This document shows positions 35,114 through 43,267 of a DNA stretch of 64,000 nucleotides, in pieces. The stretch covers positions 124,001 through 188,000 of the forward strand of contig CAWGKV010000001.1 of NCBI GenBank assembly GCA_963823165.1, in the 5' to 3' direction. Positions within the stretch are counted from its first letter, which is position 1; every line of letters starts with the position of its first letter. The notes under the pieces are model-generated. The model was given only the letters and a program-made list of their open reading frames with translations, was not told the origin of the DNA and searched no databases. A program made the position numbers and the translations under genes. Source of the DNA: Roseiarcus sp963823165 (GTDB lineage: Bacteria; Pseudomonadota; Alphaproteobacteria; Rhizobiales; Beijerinckiaceae).

Positions 35114-35560
35114 AAGGTTCGGACTCCGTAGGCTGCGGATGACCTAAAAGCGGCTTGTCTTGAGGCGATTGGAATCGCCCGCGAAGGAGCAAAAATGCTC
35201 CGCAGACGGGGTCATAAATACATAGGCGTTGTATGACGATCTTGCACAAAGCGATTGCGTTATGCATGAATATCGCACGATCTCACACGCGCCGCCCGGA
35301 CGCGAAGCGTGGGCATGTCGCCTTTCCCCGAATGGATGCGATCACGAACTTGCGACCGTTTGGGCAAAAGACCGAACTCGCTTGGGAGTTGCAGTTCGCC
35401 CAAATCAATGGCCGCGGCTCGGTGGCGCCCACTTCACCGGCAAACGCACGCTCCCGGCCCAACCTGCCCGTAGCTGCCCACGGCCGCTTTCTGGTGTTCT
35501 CCGCCCGGGCCTGGCCAGGCCGGCCGGCCGGCAGCTGCAGATCGACTTTGGCGAGCGCCG
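35114..35560. other. Gene-free flank of the palindrome array
   Basis: No conserved reading frame on either strand. Frames predicted here run into the tandem repeats and have repeat-derived composition. The sequence just before the array (from about 35400) is GC-rich like the host. Confidence 0.4.
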
Positions 35561-36345
35561 TTGTAGCCGCGCGCGATGAGCGCGGCTGGCGCGACCAGCG
35601 GTCGCGCCTACACGGGCCCACGACGCGCCATTGTAGCCGCGCGCGATGAGCGCGGCTTGCGCGACCAGCGGTCGCGCCTACACGGGCCCACGACGGCGCC
35701 ATTGTAGCCGGGCGCGATGAGCACGGCCGGCGCGACCAGCGGTCGTGCCTACACGGTCCACGGCGCCCCGTTGTAGCCGCGCGCGAGCGCGGCCGGCGCG
35801 ACCAGCGGTCGCGCCTACACGGGCCCACGACGCGCCATTGTAGCCGCGCGCGATGAGCGCGGCCGGCGCGACCAGCGGTCGCGCCTACACGGGCCCACGA
35901 CGACGCCGTTGTAGCCGCACGCGATGAGCGCGTCCGGCGCGACCAGCGGTCGCGCCTACACGGGCCCAAGACGCGCCATTGTAGCCGCGCGCGATGAGCG
36001 CGGCCGGCGCGACCAGCGGTCGCGCCTACACGGTCCACGGCGCGCCGTTGTAGCCGCGCGCGATGAGCGCGGCCGGCGCGACCAGCGGTCGCGCCTACAC
36101 AGGCCCACGGCGCGCCGTTGTAGCCGCGCGCGATGAGCGCGGCCGGCGCGACCAGCGGTTGCGCCTACACGGCCCACGGCGCGCCGTTGTAGCCGCCCGC
36201 GATGAGCGCGGCCGGCGCGACCAGCGGTCGCGCCTACACGGGCCACGGCGCGCCGTTGTAGCCGCGCGCGATGAGCGCGGCCGGCGCGACCAGCGGTCGC
36301 GCCTACACGGGCCCACCACGACGCCGTTGTAGCCGCGCGCGATGA
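35561..36345. repeat. Tandem array of about 12 palindromic units (TTGTAG...CTACA)
   Basis: Units start at 35561, 35631, 35702, 35771, 35838, 35909, 35979, 36048, 36118, 36187, 36256 and 36327; the last is truncated. Period 67-71 bases: a core of about 52 bases plus about 18 bases of nearly constant linker (CGGGCCCACGACGCGCCA-like). The core has complementary ends TGTAG and CTACA, a first hairpin GCCGCGC / GCGCGGC, and a second with arms GGCGCGACC and GGTCGCGCC around AGC, so it can fold as a stem with two arms. The linkers are alike, so it is not a CRISPR array. Long frames over it are artefacts of periodicity. Confidence 0.95.
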
Positions 36346-36374
36346 CGCTCCAGAGGCGCTCGAGAGGATATGTA

Positions 36375-36406
36375 TTGACATTTGCGATTGCGTTCTTTAT
36401 ATGTTC
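36375..36406 (+). promoter_or_regulatory. Strong sigma-70-type promoter overlapped by an alphaproteobacterial LexA (SOS) box
   Basis: TTGACA at 36375-36380, 17 bases, then TATATG at 36398-36403. GTTC-TTTATAT-GTTC at 36392-36406 is an exact GTTC-N7-GTTC box, the LexA site of alphaproteobacteria, lying over the -10 element where LexA would block transcription. In this group such promoters commonly drive imuA-imuB-dnaE2 or other SOS genes; no intact one follows. Confidence 0.65.
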
Positions 36407-36952
36407 CAAGCACCTGCTCGAGGAGGCCATCGCTTGTTCCGTTCTGTCCAAGCCGCCGCTCGCGTTGGAGCGATCGAGGCGCGACGCGGCGGGTCCGGGC
36501 CGGAGGCGAGTCGTGGTAGCCCATGGTTGGTCTTTGGACCGGCGCCATTTGGCCCAGCGGGCGTCGTCGCATGACAGGGCCGAGCGCAAAGCGCGGAAAC
36601 TCTCCACATCTGGTGTAAGTCATTGAAAAAACGGGAACCATGAACGGATTTGGCTTCCCCTGGCGTTCCTTTTCCTTCCCCCGGCGTTCCTTTGGCTTCC
36701 CCGGGGCGTGCGGTTTCCTTCCCCGGGGAATTGGCGGCCTTCCTGCTGCGTTCCAGGACGTTCCGCCGGCTCGCGGACGGCGCCAGAGCTTACGGCGCTC
36801 CCCCGGCGAAACCCCTCTCGCGCGCTTTTAAGAAACGGAGAGGGGTGAGCAATTGCGACGTAACTCTCAAGCCGCGGTCGGTTTCGCGGCAGGCCGCCCA
36901 CCGGCGCCGCGCTATCCTCCCCCGCTTGCGGGCGCCTGCGGGAGAGGGGGAC
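36407..36952. other. Gene-poor stretch downstream of the SOS-type promoter
   Basis: No intact gene. One plus-strand frame beginning about 36434 reads LFRSVQAAARVGAIEARR and then SPWLVFGPAPFG before a stop, which vaguely resembles the start of an ImuA-like protein but is too short to name. From 36652 to 36740 there is a pyrimidine-rich degenerate repeat of units like GGCTTCCCCTGGCGTTCCTT, and at 36915-36950 a copy of the CCCGCTTGCGGG-type palindrome. Confidence 0.4.
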
Positions 36953-37004
36953 CGCCCCATAGCCCGTCGAAGACGGGCGTCCTTTCGGACGCCCTATGGG
37001 GCGG
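36953..37004. repeat. Second palindrome family: CATAG...CTATG element with two inner hairpins
   Basis: Outer arms CGCCCCATAG (36953-36962) and CTATGGGGCG (36994-37003) enclose two hairpins, CCCGTC-GAA-GACGGG (36963-36977) and CGTCC-TTTC-GGACG (36978-36991). It ends four bases from the stop of the amidohydrolase gene and may act as its transcript end. A diverged copy is embedded in the element at 24455-24540. Confidence 0.8.
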
Positions 37005-37008
37005 TGCA

Positions 37009-37983
37009 CTATGAGAGCTTGAACAGCCGCTCGGCGTTGCCGTGCGCGATCAGCTCGCGGTCGGCCGGGCTCACGGGCAGGCGGTCGAGGAAGGCGCGGC
37101 CTTCGGCCATCGGCTGGTAGGGGTGGTCGGTCGAGAACATGATCCGGTCGACGCCGACCTCGAGCAGGAGGTCGAGGAAGGTCGGCAGGAAGTTGAAGCC
37201 CGAGAACGTGTAATGGACGTTCTCACGCAGATAGGCGCTCACCGGCTTCGTGAGCCCGGTCATCGCCGGCGGCATGACGTCGACCCTCTGAAGCATGAAC
37301 GGCAGCGTCTCGCCCATGTGGCCGACGACGATCTGCAGGTCCGGATGGGCGTCGAAGACGCCGCCGAGGATCATGCGGAGCACATGCAGCGCCGTCTCGA
37401 TGTGCCAGCCCCAGCCGGCGCCCGCCATCATCTCGCTCACCATCGGCGGCAGGCCGCCGAACCAGGCGTCGATGACCGGCTGCGGCGGCTGGGTCGGGTG
37501 GAGATAGATCGGCAGCTTCAGCGCTTCGGCGCGCGCCAGGATCGGCCGGAAGACCCGGTCGTCGAGATAGCGCCCACGATGGTGGCCGTTGATGACCAGC
37601 CCCTTGAAGCCGGGGTCGCCGGCCGCGCGTTCCATTTCCGCCACCGCGGCCGACGGATCGCCGATCGGCAGCGACGCGAGCCCGAAAAAGCGCGTCGGAT
37701 GACGGCGGACGGCTTCCGCGAGCGCTGCATTCGTGGCTCGCGCGACCTCCTTCGCCTCTTCGCCCTCGAGCTGCTCGACGCCGGGCGCCGTGAGCGACAA
37801 CGCCTGCACGTCCACGCCCGCGGAATCCATCGCCGCGACGCGGCCGTCGCCGACGTCGACCAGCGCGGCGACCAGATTCGCCAGGCGTCCTCCGGTCTGC
37901 TCCGCCCGCTCCTTCAGCTTGCGTCCGGGCCCGTCCATGAAGGCAGGCGTGGCGAAATGTTCTTCGAGGGCGATCGCGCGCAT
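37009..37983 (-). CDS. Amidohydrolase 2 family protein (ACMSD-like)
   Basis: 324 residues. It begins MRAIALEEHFATPAF, the strand carrying the ExH metal motif typical of the decarboxylating amidohydrolase-2 family (gamma-resorcylate, 5-carboxyvanillate and ACMSD-type enzymes). Other metal ligands are in LYLHPTQPP, VVGHMGETLPFML and MFSTDHPYQPM. Family members decarboxylate or hydrolyse aromatic-derived acids. Good ribosome site AAGGAGG. Last gene in the minus-strand order of the catabolic cluster, with a separate promoter likely (gap of 187 bp to the GST gene). Confidence 0.88.
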   Translation of the reverse strand: MRAIALEEHFATPAFMDGPGRKLKERAEQTGGRLANLVAALVDVGDGRVAAMDSAGVDVQALSLTAPGVEQLEGEEAKEVARATNAALAEAVRRHPTRFFGLASLPIGDPSAAVAEMERAAGDPGFKGLVINGHHRGRYLDDRVFRPILARAEALKLPIYLHPTQPPQPVIDAWFGGLPPMVSEMMAGAGWGWHIETALHVLRMILGGVFDAHPDLQIVVGHMGETLPFMLQRVDVMPPAMTGLTKPVSAYLRENVHYTFSGFNFLPTFLDLLLEVGVDRIMFSTDHPYQPMAEGRAFLDRLPVSPADRELIAHGNAERLFKLS

Positions 37984-38170
37984 CGGACGGCCTCCTTCGG
38001 ATCGCGGCGCTAACGCGCCGCGGCAGTTTCAACACAGCGTACAGGAGAACGTTCGAACGTCGCGCTCTGCATCCAGCAAGAAAGGGACCTTTGCGGTGCG
38101 GTTCTATTATAGGCCCAATCGCGCGATCGACAGCCCGTACGCGCTAAAGCCGCCGCCACCTGTGTGAAAG

Positions 38171-38863
38171 CTACTTCTTCTGCCCCTTCACATACTGGAT
38201 GTAGCCCTGCACGTCCTTCGCCGGCTCAGCGTAGGCGTCGCCGAGCGCCTTCTCGACGTTGGCCGCGTAGGTCTTCACCCAGGCCGGGAAGTCGTAGTCG
38301 ATCGCATGCAGGAACTCGAGGCTGCAGGCGAGCCTTATGTCGGCGATGGACACGTGGTCGCCGCCGATGAACGTCCTGCCGTCGAGATAGAATTTGCGGA
38401 ACACTTCCAGCGTCTCGCCGACCGCCGCGGCCGCCGCCTTCTGCGCGGCGCCCTTGAGGGCCGCGTCGGCGTCGTGCGCCCCGACCTCGCCCGGATATTG
38501 CGGGAAGCCCAGCGCCCCATAGGTCGCCCGCACGATATAGGGATAGAGGGTGCCGACGATATAGAACATCGCGCTGTCCACCATCGCCCTCTTGTGAGGC
38601 TCCGTCGGGTAGAATTGGTCGAGGTGATGCTTGTTGCAGAGATACTGCATGATGGCGCAGCTCTCCCACACCACGCCCTTCGGCAAGTCCGGCGCCTCCA
38701 TCATCGGCGTCAGATGCGCTGGATTTCTGGCCGAGAACTCCTCCGACCGGGTCTTGCCGTAGACGTCGTCCTCGGTGAAGTCGAGCTTGGCCGCGCGCAC
38801 GAACACGCGCGCCGTCATGTTGTTCACGCTGGGCTTGATGATGTGAAGTTTGATCGCAGACAT
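38171..38863 (-). CDS. Glutathione S-transferase family protein
   Basis: 230 residues. Thioredoxin-fold N-terminal half with SVNNMTARVFVRAAKLDFTEDDVYGKTRSEEFSARNPAHLTPMME (NPxHLTPxM loop before the glutathione-gamma-Glu site WESCAIMQYL) and helical C-terminal half with FIGGDHVSIADIRLACSLEFL. Starts at an ATG behind GGAGGAAG and follows the VOC gene by only 10 bases, so the two are cotranscribed. Possibly an isomerase or thiol transferase in the cluster's pathway. Confidence 0.88.
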   Translation of the reverse strand: MSAIKLHIIKPSVNNMTARVFVRAAKLDFTEDDVYGKTRSEEFSARNPAHLTPMMEAPDLPKGVVWESCAIMQYLCNKHHLDQFYPTEPHKRAMVDSAMFYIVGTLYPYIVRATYGALGFPQYPGEVGAHDADAALKGAAQKAAAAAVGETLEVFRKFYLDGRTFIGGDHVSIADIRLACSLEFLHAIDYDFPAWVKTYAANVEKALGDAYAEPAKDVQGYIQYVKGQKK

Positions 38864-38873
38864 TCGCTTCCTC

Positions 38874-39494
38874 CTATTTGCTTTCCGAATGCGCCAGCGC
38901 CGGCTCGTTCTGCCGGTACGGGTCCTTGGGCGACCTGTCTTCCGACAGGCTCTTGGTCGACGACTTGACGAGGCTCTCGATCGCGTCGGCGATGTGAACT
39001 TCCATGATCGCGTCGTCGCCGCGCGCCACCCTGAGATTGTGGGCCGCGAACAGGACGTCGGCGCGGGTGAAACCTTCGGGCGCGTCGAACTTCCAGCACG
39101 AAAGCTCGATCAACAGGCCGAGCGGATCCTGAAAATAGATCGCGTCGAACATCATGCGGTCGCGCACGCCGGTGTTCGGTATGCCGCGCGCGCCGAGCCG
39201 CTCGATCGCCTGCACGAAGACGGCGCGCGAGACGTTGAAGGCGATGTGATGCACACAGCCGGACTCGGTCGGCGTGCGGCGGCGCAAAGGCTTGCGCTCC
39301 TCGTTGCTGAACACGGTGATCAGCCGCCCGTCACCCGGATCGAAATAGAGGTGGCTCTCGGCTGCGTTGTCCAGATTGGGCTGCTCGAAGACGAAGGGCA
39401 TGCCGAGCACGCCCTCCCAAAAATCGATCGAGGTCTGGCGGTCGGCGCCGACCAGCGTGATATGATGCAGACCCTGCGTCTGAAGCTTTTGCAT
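38874..39494 (-). CDS. VOC family protein, ring-cleavage dioxygenase-like
   Basis: 206 residues from the ATG at 39494. Two VOC modules supply the likely metal triad: LHHITLVG, VHHIAFNVS and LLIELSCWKF (His, His, Glu). The arrangement resembles PcpA/LinE-type hydroquinone dioxygenases and other extradiol-like enzymes, though glyoxalase-like members cannot be excluded. A C-terminal tail of about 40 residues (after RVARGDDAIMEVH) follows. Cotranscribed with the GST and CoA ligase genes. Confidence 0.82.
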   Translation of the reverse strand: MQKLQTQGLHHITLVGADRQTSIDFWEGVLGMPFVFEQPNLDNAAESHLYFDPGDGRLITVFSNEERKPLRRRTPTESGCVHHIAFNVSRAVFVQAIERLGARGIPNTGVRDRMMFDAIYFQDPLGLLIELSCWKFDAPEGFTRADVLFAAHNLRVARGDDAIMEVHIADAIESLVKSSTKSLSEDRSPKDPYRQNEPALAHSESK

Positions 39495-39505
39495 GAAGCG
39501 TCTCC

Positions 39506-40813
39506 TCAGGCCTTGTCGACGAGTTTGGATTTGTATTCGCTGCGCGGCAAGCTGCCCGGCGGCGCAAGCTCGATCTCCGTCGTCACCACCAGCTTTTCCC
39601 GAAGCCGGGCTCGGATGCGCTCGGCGAGCCCCTCGACGTCGCCGCCCGGCGCCGTCTCCACGAGAACCGGCAGCGGCGGCTCCTGCCGCACGCCTTTCGC
39701 GCGCGGTCGAATCACAATCACGCCCGAGACCGCGGGGGCGAATTCGTTGACCACCTCGCGCACCGCCGAGGGAAAGACATTCACTCCCCGCACGATCAGC
39801 ATGTCGTCCGTCCGGCCGATGCAGCGGACGCGCGGGGATGTCCGGCCGCAGGCGCACGGGCCCACGCTCATCCGCACGTGATCGCGGGTGCGGAAGCGCA
39901 GGAGCGGCGCCGAGCGGTTGACGAGATGGGTCAGCACGAGCTCGCCTTCGGCGCCGTCGACGATCGGCTTCGACACGCCGGTCTCGGGATCGATCAGTCC
40001 GAAATGGACGAAGCCGCGGCCGGAAAAATGCATGCCGGCCTTCGCCTCGCATTCGCCCCACAGGGTGACGGAGATGTCGCCGATCCCCATGCCTTCGGTG
40101 ACGCTCGCGCCCCAGCCGGCTTCGAGTTTGGCCCGCATCGCGGACTCCCCGCCGCCCGGCTCTCCCGCCACCATCACCCGCTTCACGCTCGAATGCGCAA
40201 GATCCATCCCGCGCTGGCGCGCCCATTCGACGAGGTGCAGGGCGTAGGACGGCGTCATCACGGCGGCGGCGGGCTTGAGCAGCTCGACGGCCGTCATCAG
40301 CCGCTCGGTGTTTCCCGTGCCGACCGGGATATGGCAGAGCCCGAGCCGCTCGAACGCGCCGAGCGCCGCGCCGGCGACGAACGGCCCCGCATTATAGGTC
40401 GAGACGATGCGCTCCCCCTTCGCGATTCCCGAGGCCGCGTAGGAGCGCGCCGAAGTGCGCACCCAGACCTCGAGATCGGCGGCGGTCAAGGGAATGTAGC
40501 TCGGCGTCCCAGTGGTGCCGCTCGTCGAATAGATGCGGACGATCTCTTCGGGCGCGGCGGTCCGGTGCGTTCCGATCGGCTCGTCGGGCGTGCGCGAGGC
40601 GCGCAGCTCGTCCTTTTCCGTCAGCGGCAGCGCGTGAATCGCCTCGAGTCCCCCGACGGCGCCATGCGTCGCAAAGCCGGCCCGCTCGAGCTTGCCGCGG
40701 TAGAACCTGGAGCGCTCGAACAGATATTCGATCTGTTTTAGATAGAGGGGGGCGTCGGCGTGCGCCTGCTCCTCCCAAGGCGCGGATTCGATCTCCGGCT
40801 CGACCATCGGCAT
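39506..40813 (-). CDS. Phenylacetate-CoA ligase-like acyl-CoA synthetase
   Basis: 435 residues from the ATG at 40813, sharing one base with the lyase stop (TGATG). ANL superfamily motifs: IYSTSGTTGTPSYIPLT (P-loop), TPSYALHLVEWA, EGMGIGDI, LRFRTRDHVRM, IGRTDDMLIVRGVNVFPSAVREV and LPRSEYKSKLV with the late Lys. The closest general type is PaaK, which activates an aromatic or short carboxylate with ATP and CoA. Its product may be used by the overlapping citryl-CoA lyase-like enzyme. Confidence 0.9.
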   Translation of the reverse strand: MPMVEPEIESAPWEEQAHADAPLYLKQIEYLFERSRFYRGKLERAGFATHGAVGGLEAIHALPLTEKDELRASRTPDEPIGTHRTAAPEEIVRIYSTSGTTGTPSYIPLTAADLEVWVRTSARSYAASGIAKGERIVSTYNAGPFVAGAALGAFERLGLCHIPVGTGNTERLMTAVELLKPAAAVMTPSYALHLVEWARQRGMDLAHSSVKRVMVAGEPGGGESAMRAKLEAGWGASVTEGMGIGDISVTLWGECEAKAGMHFSGRGFVHFGLIDPETGVSKPIVDGAEGELVLTHLVNRSAPLLRFRTRDHVRMSVGPCACGRTSPRVRCIGRTDDMLIVRGVNVFPSAVREVVNEFAPAVSGVIVIRPRAKGVRQEPPLPVLVETAPGGDVEGLAERIRARLREKLVVTTEIELAPPGSLPRSEYKSKLVDKA

Positions 40814-41610
40814 CAGGCGCCGCTCCTTGCTTCGGCGGGCGCATGGTCGATCGCCTCCTCGCCCTTGGCGGCCAGAAAGAAGCCGATCGGCGTCTCCGCC
40901 TCCTCGACGAGATGGGCGATGAGTCCGGCGGTGCGGGCGAGGATCGGAACGGCGCGGATGAGCGCCGGCGGGACGTCGACGTCGCGCAAGGTCGCCGCGA
41001 TCGCCATCGACACGTTCATCGGCAGCGGCTTGCCCCACACTTCCGCGACCGCCTTCGTCAGCGCGACCGCGGCCTCGACCGATCGCCCGGCGACGCGCCG
41101 CTCGCGTGCGAGCGCAATCATCCGTTCGGCCCGCGGATCGACCGGCTTGTGCAGCGGGTGGCCGTAGCCGGCGATGGACTTGCGCGCCTCGCGATGCTCG
41201 CGGGCGACCGAGAGCGCCGCTTCGTCGACCGATCCGATCAGCTCGGCGCGCGCCAGAACGTCGTCGATCAGCCTGCGGCAGAGGTCGGCCGCCCCGAGGA
41301 TCACGGTGCCGCAGCCCAGCACCCCGGCCGCGACCGCGCCCTGCAGCGCGGCGGGATCGGCGGCGTAGGTCATGCGCGCCGCCTGGACCGAGGGCGTGAG
41401 CCCGTGCTCGGCGATCGCGACCAGGCTGAGATCGAGGAAGAAACGCTGCTCCTCGGTCGGCATGCGGCCGGTCGCGGCGAGGAAGAAGAATTCGGTGAAC
41501 GTCGTCCGGCCCATGAGCTCGCCGGCGAGGTCGCGTCCGCGCACGCTGACGCGCTCGGCCGACGCGGCGGCGACGGCGGTCCTGGCTGCCCCAGGCTTGC
41601 CGATCAGCAT
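40813..41610 (-). CDS. Citryl-CoA lyase / citrate synthase-like protein
   Basis: 265 residues from the ATG at 41610 behind AGAGGAGG. It is the short, roughly 260-residue form of the citrate synthase fold: VRGRDLAGELMGRTTFTEFFFLAATGRMP, then KSIAGYGHPLHKPVDPRAERM with the conserved active-site His, and FFLAAKGEEAID near the end. This form is annotated citryl-CoA lyase and cleaves or forms a citryl-CoA-like thioester. First gene of the operon and divergent from the GntR gene. Confidence 0.85.
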   Translation of the reverse strand: MLIGKPGAARTAVAAASAERVSVRGRDLAGELMGRTTFTEFFFLAATGRMPTEEQRFFLDLSLVAIAEHGLTPSVQAARMTYAADPAALQGAVAAGVLGCGTVILGAADLCRRLIDDVLARAELIGSVDEAALSVAREHREARKSIAGYGHPLHKPVDPRAERMIALARERRVAGRSVEAAVALTKAVAEVWGKPLPMNVSMAIAATLRDVDVPPALIRAVPILARTAGLIAHLVEEAETPIGFFLAAKGEEAIDHAPAEARSGA

Positions 41611-41741
41611 GCCTGCTTCCTCCTCTGCCGCCCGCCCGGTGACTCGCTTCTCAGAGCCTGAATTGCTATATAAAGATACTGTAGGACAAGAGCTGACAGC
41701 CCGCAAACCCGGGCGCGTTTTCGAGGGCTAGACCCGTCTTG

Positions 41742-42460
41742 ATGGAGCACCCCGACAATGCTGCGGCGACCCAGAAGCGGACGCGGGCCAGCGAGCCGCC
41801 CGCGCCGCCCGCGCACGGCGCGACCGTCGCCTTCATCGTCGAGCGGCTGCGGGAGATCCTCGCGCGTCGGGTCCCGCCCCTGTCGCGGCTTATCGAGCGC
41901 GACCTGATGGCGCGTTTTTCGGTCAGCCGGGTGTGCGCGAGGCGTTGCGCCGGCTCGCCGCCGATGGGCTGGTCGATCATATGTCCAACCGCGGCGCGCT
42001 GGTGCGGCGGCTGACGACGCGGGCGATACGCGAACTGTTTGAGATCCGGATCGAGATGGAGGGGCTCGCGGCCCGGCTGGCGGCCGAGTCACACGACGCC
42101 GAGGCGCTAGCCCGCTTCGCCGAGGCGATCAGGCCGATCTTCGCCGACGGCAAGAGGCGCCTCCCCGACTATCTGTGTGAAAACGCCGCCTTTCATGACG
42201 CGACGATGGCGCTCGCGGGCAACCTGCATTTGCGCGAATTGGCGGCGCGGCTCCATCTGCCGCTGATTATGGCGCAGGTGGGCGGCGTTTTGACGTCGGG
42301 CGTGCTGGAAGCCTCGGTGCGCGAGCACCGGGCGATTGCCGAAGCGATTCTGGCGCGCGACCCGGGTGCGGCCACGGCGCACATGCGCGCCCATCTCGGA
42401 CGCGCCGCGGCGCTGGCGCTGGCCGGGCGGGACAGGGAAGCGGCGCAATACGAGCGCTGA
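41742..42460 (+). pseudogene. GntR family regulator (FCD domain), apparent frameshift in the DNA-binding helix
   Basis: First frame: IVERLREILARRVPPLSRLIERDLMARFSVSR, the winged-helix N-terminus. The next expected segment (..VREALRRLAADGLVDHMSNRGALVRRL) is in another frame after about 41930; a loss of one base, or of four, fits. The remainder is a complete FCD ligand-binding domain (ELFEIRIEMEGLAARLAAE ... VREHRAIAEAILARDPGAATAHMRAHL). Divergently placed, it probably controlled the lyase-ligase operon. The break falls in the recognition helix, so if real it abolishes binding. Confidence 0.82.
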
Positions 42461-42582
42461 CAGCGCCCAGGCCCGACGAACATTGGAACGGCGGAAGCAT
42501 GGGTGCGCCCTGCGGTCGCGCCTTTCGCGTCAGCGGCCGGAGGCTCTTCGCCCCGCCGAGTTCGCGCGGCAATCGAACGTTC

Positions 42583-43230
42583 TCAGGCCGTCCCTGAGCT
42601 TCGCCGAGGTCTGCGGACGGCTCTCACCTTGCCGCTGCTTCCGCCTCCACAGAAAAACTTATCGCCGCCGTCGGACTCGAGCCCCGACACGCCCGCGCCG
42701 GGCGGCATCTCGATCCTTTCAAGGACGTCTCCCGTTTCAGGATCGACTCGCCTCACATCGCTCTCGTCGCCCTCCCACGTGCCGTGCCACAGCTCGCCGT
42801 CGACCCAGGTCACTCCCGTCACGAAACGGTTGGATTCGATGGAACGAAGGATGGCGCCTGTCTCGGGATTGATTTGATGGATTTTCCGGTTCCGGTGCTG
42901 CCCCACCCACAGGGATCCCTCGGCCCAGGCGAGCCCGGAAGCGCCGCCGGACGGAGTTGGGATCGTGGCCAGCACATGGCCTGTCTTAGGATCGATCTTC
43001 TGAATGCGCTCCTCGGCGATCTGAAACAGATTCGTCCCGTCGAAGGCGGTTCCGGCATGCGCGGCGACATCAATGACCCGCACGGTCTTCCCGCTCGCCG
43101 GATCGAGGGCGTTCAACCTGTCTCCGGAGGCGAACCAGACGTGCCGACCGTCATAGGTAACGCCATTCACGCGGTCGGCGCCTGGAAAGGGTCCGTACTC
43201 GCGTAGGATTTCAGCGGCCGACCGTGTCAT
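42583..43230 (-). CDS. Beta-propeller protein of the SMP-30/glutamine cyclotransferase-like type
   Basis: 215 residues built of four to five similar blades with NGVTYDGRHVWFASGDRLNALDPASGK, KIDPKTGHVLATIPTPSGG, QINPETGAILRSIES and VDPETGDVLERIEMP. No signal peptide is seen. Rhizobial relatives are named glutamine cyclotransferase or SMP-30-like, without experiment. Its start lies 37 bp after the stop of the helix-turn-helix gene at 43268-44491, so it may be in the same operon. Confidence 0.7.
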   Translation of the reverse strand: MTRSAAEILREYGPFPGADRVNGVTYDGRHVWFASGDRLNALDPASGKTVRVIDVAAHAGTAFDGTNLFQIAEERIQKIDPKTGHVLATIPTPSGGASGLAWAEGSLWVGQHRNRKIHQINPETGAILRSIESNRFVTGVTWVDGELWHGTWEGDESDVRRVDPETGDVLERIEMPPGAGVSGLESDGGDKFFCGGGSSGKVRAVRRPRRSSGTA

Positions 43231-43267
43231 TGTTCAATCCCGTCATTCGTCGTTTCACGCTTTCCTT

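Noticed and set aside
35561..36345. Possible CRISPR array
   Set aside because: The segments between repeats are nearly identical to each other, units are 67-71 bases with no variable spacers, and no cas gene is near. It is a tandem repeat.
35283..36607. Several frames of repetitive Arg/Ala/Gly composition over the array
   Set aside because: They exist because the repeat period leaves frames open; their translation is just the repeat.
36640..36831. Plus-strand frame rich in FP and RSF repeats
   Set aside because: It is a translation of a pyrimidine-rich degenerate repeat; no ribosome site and no known family.
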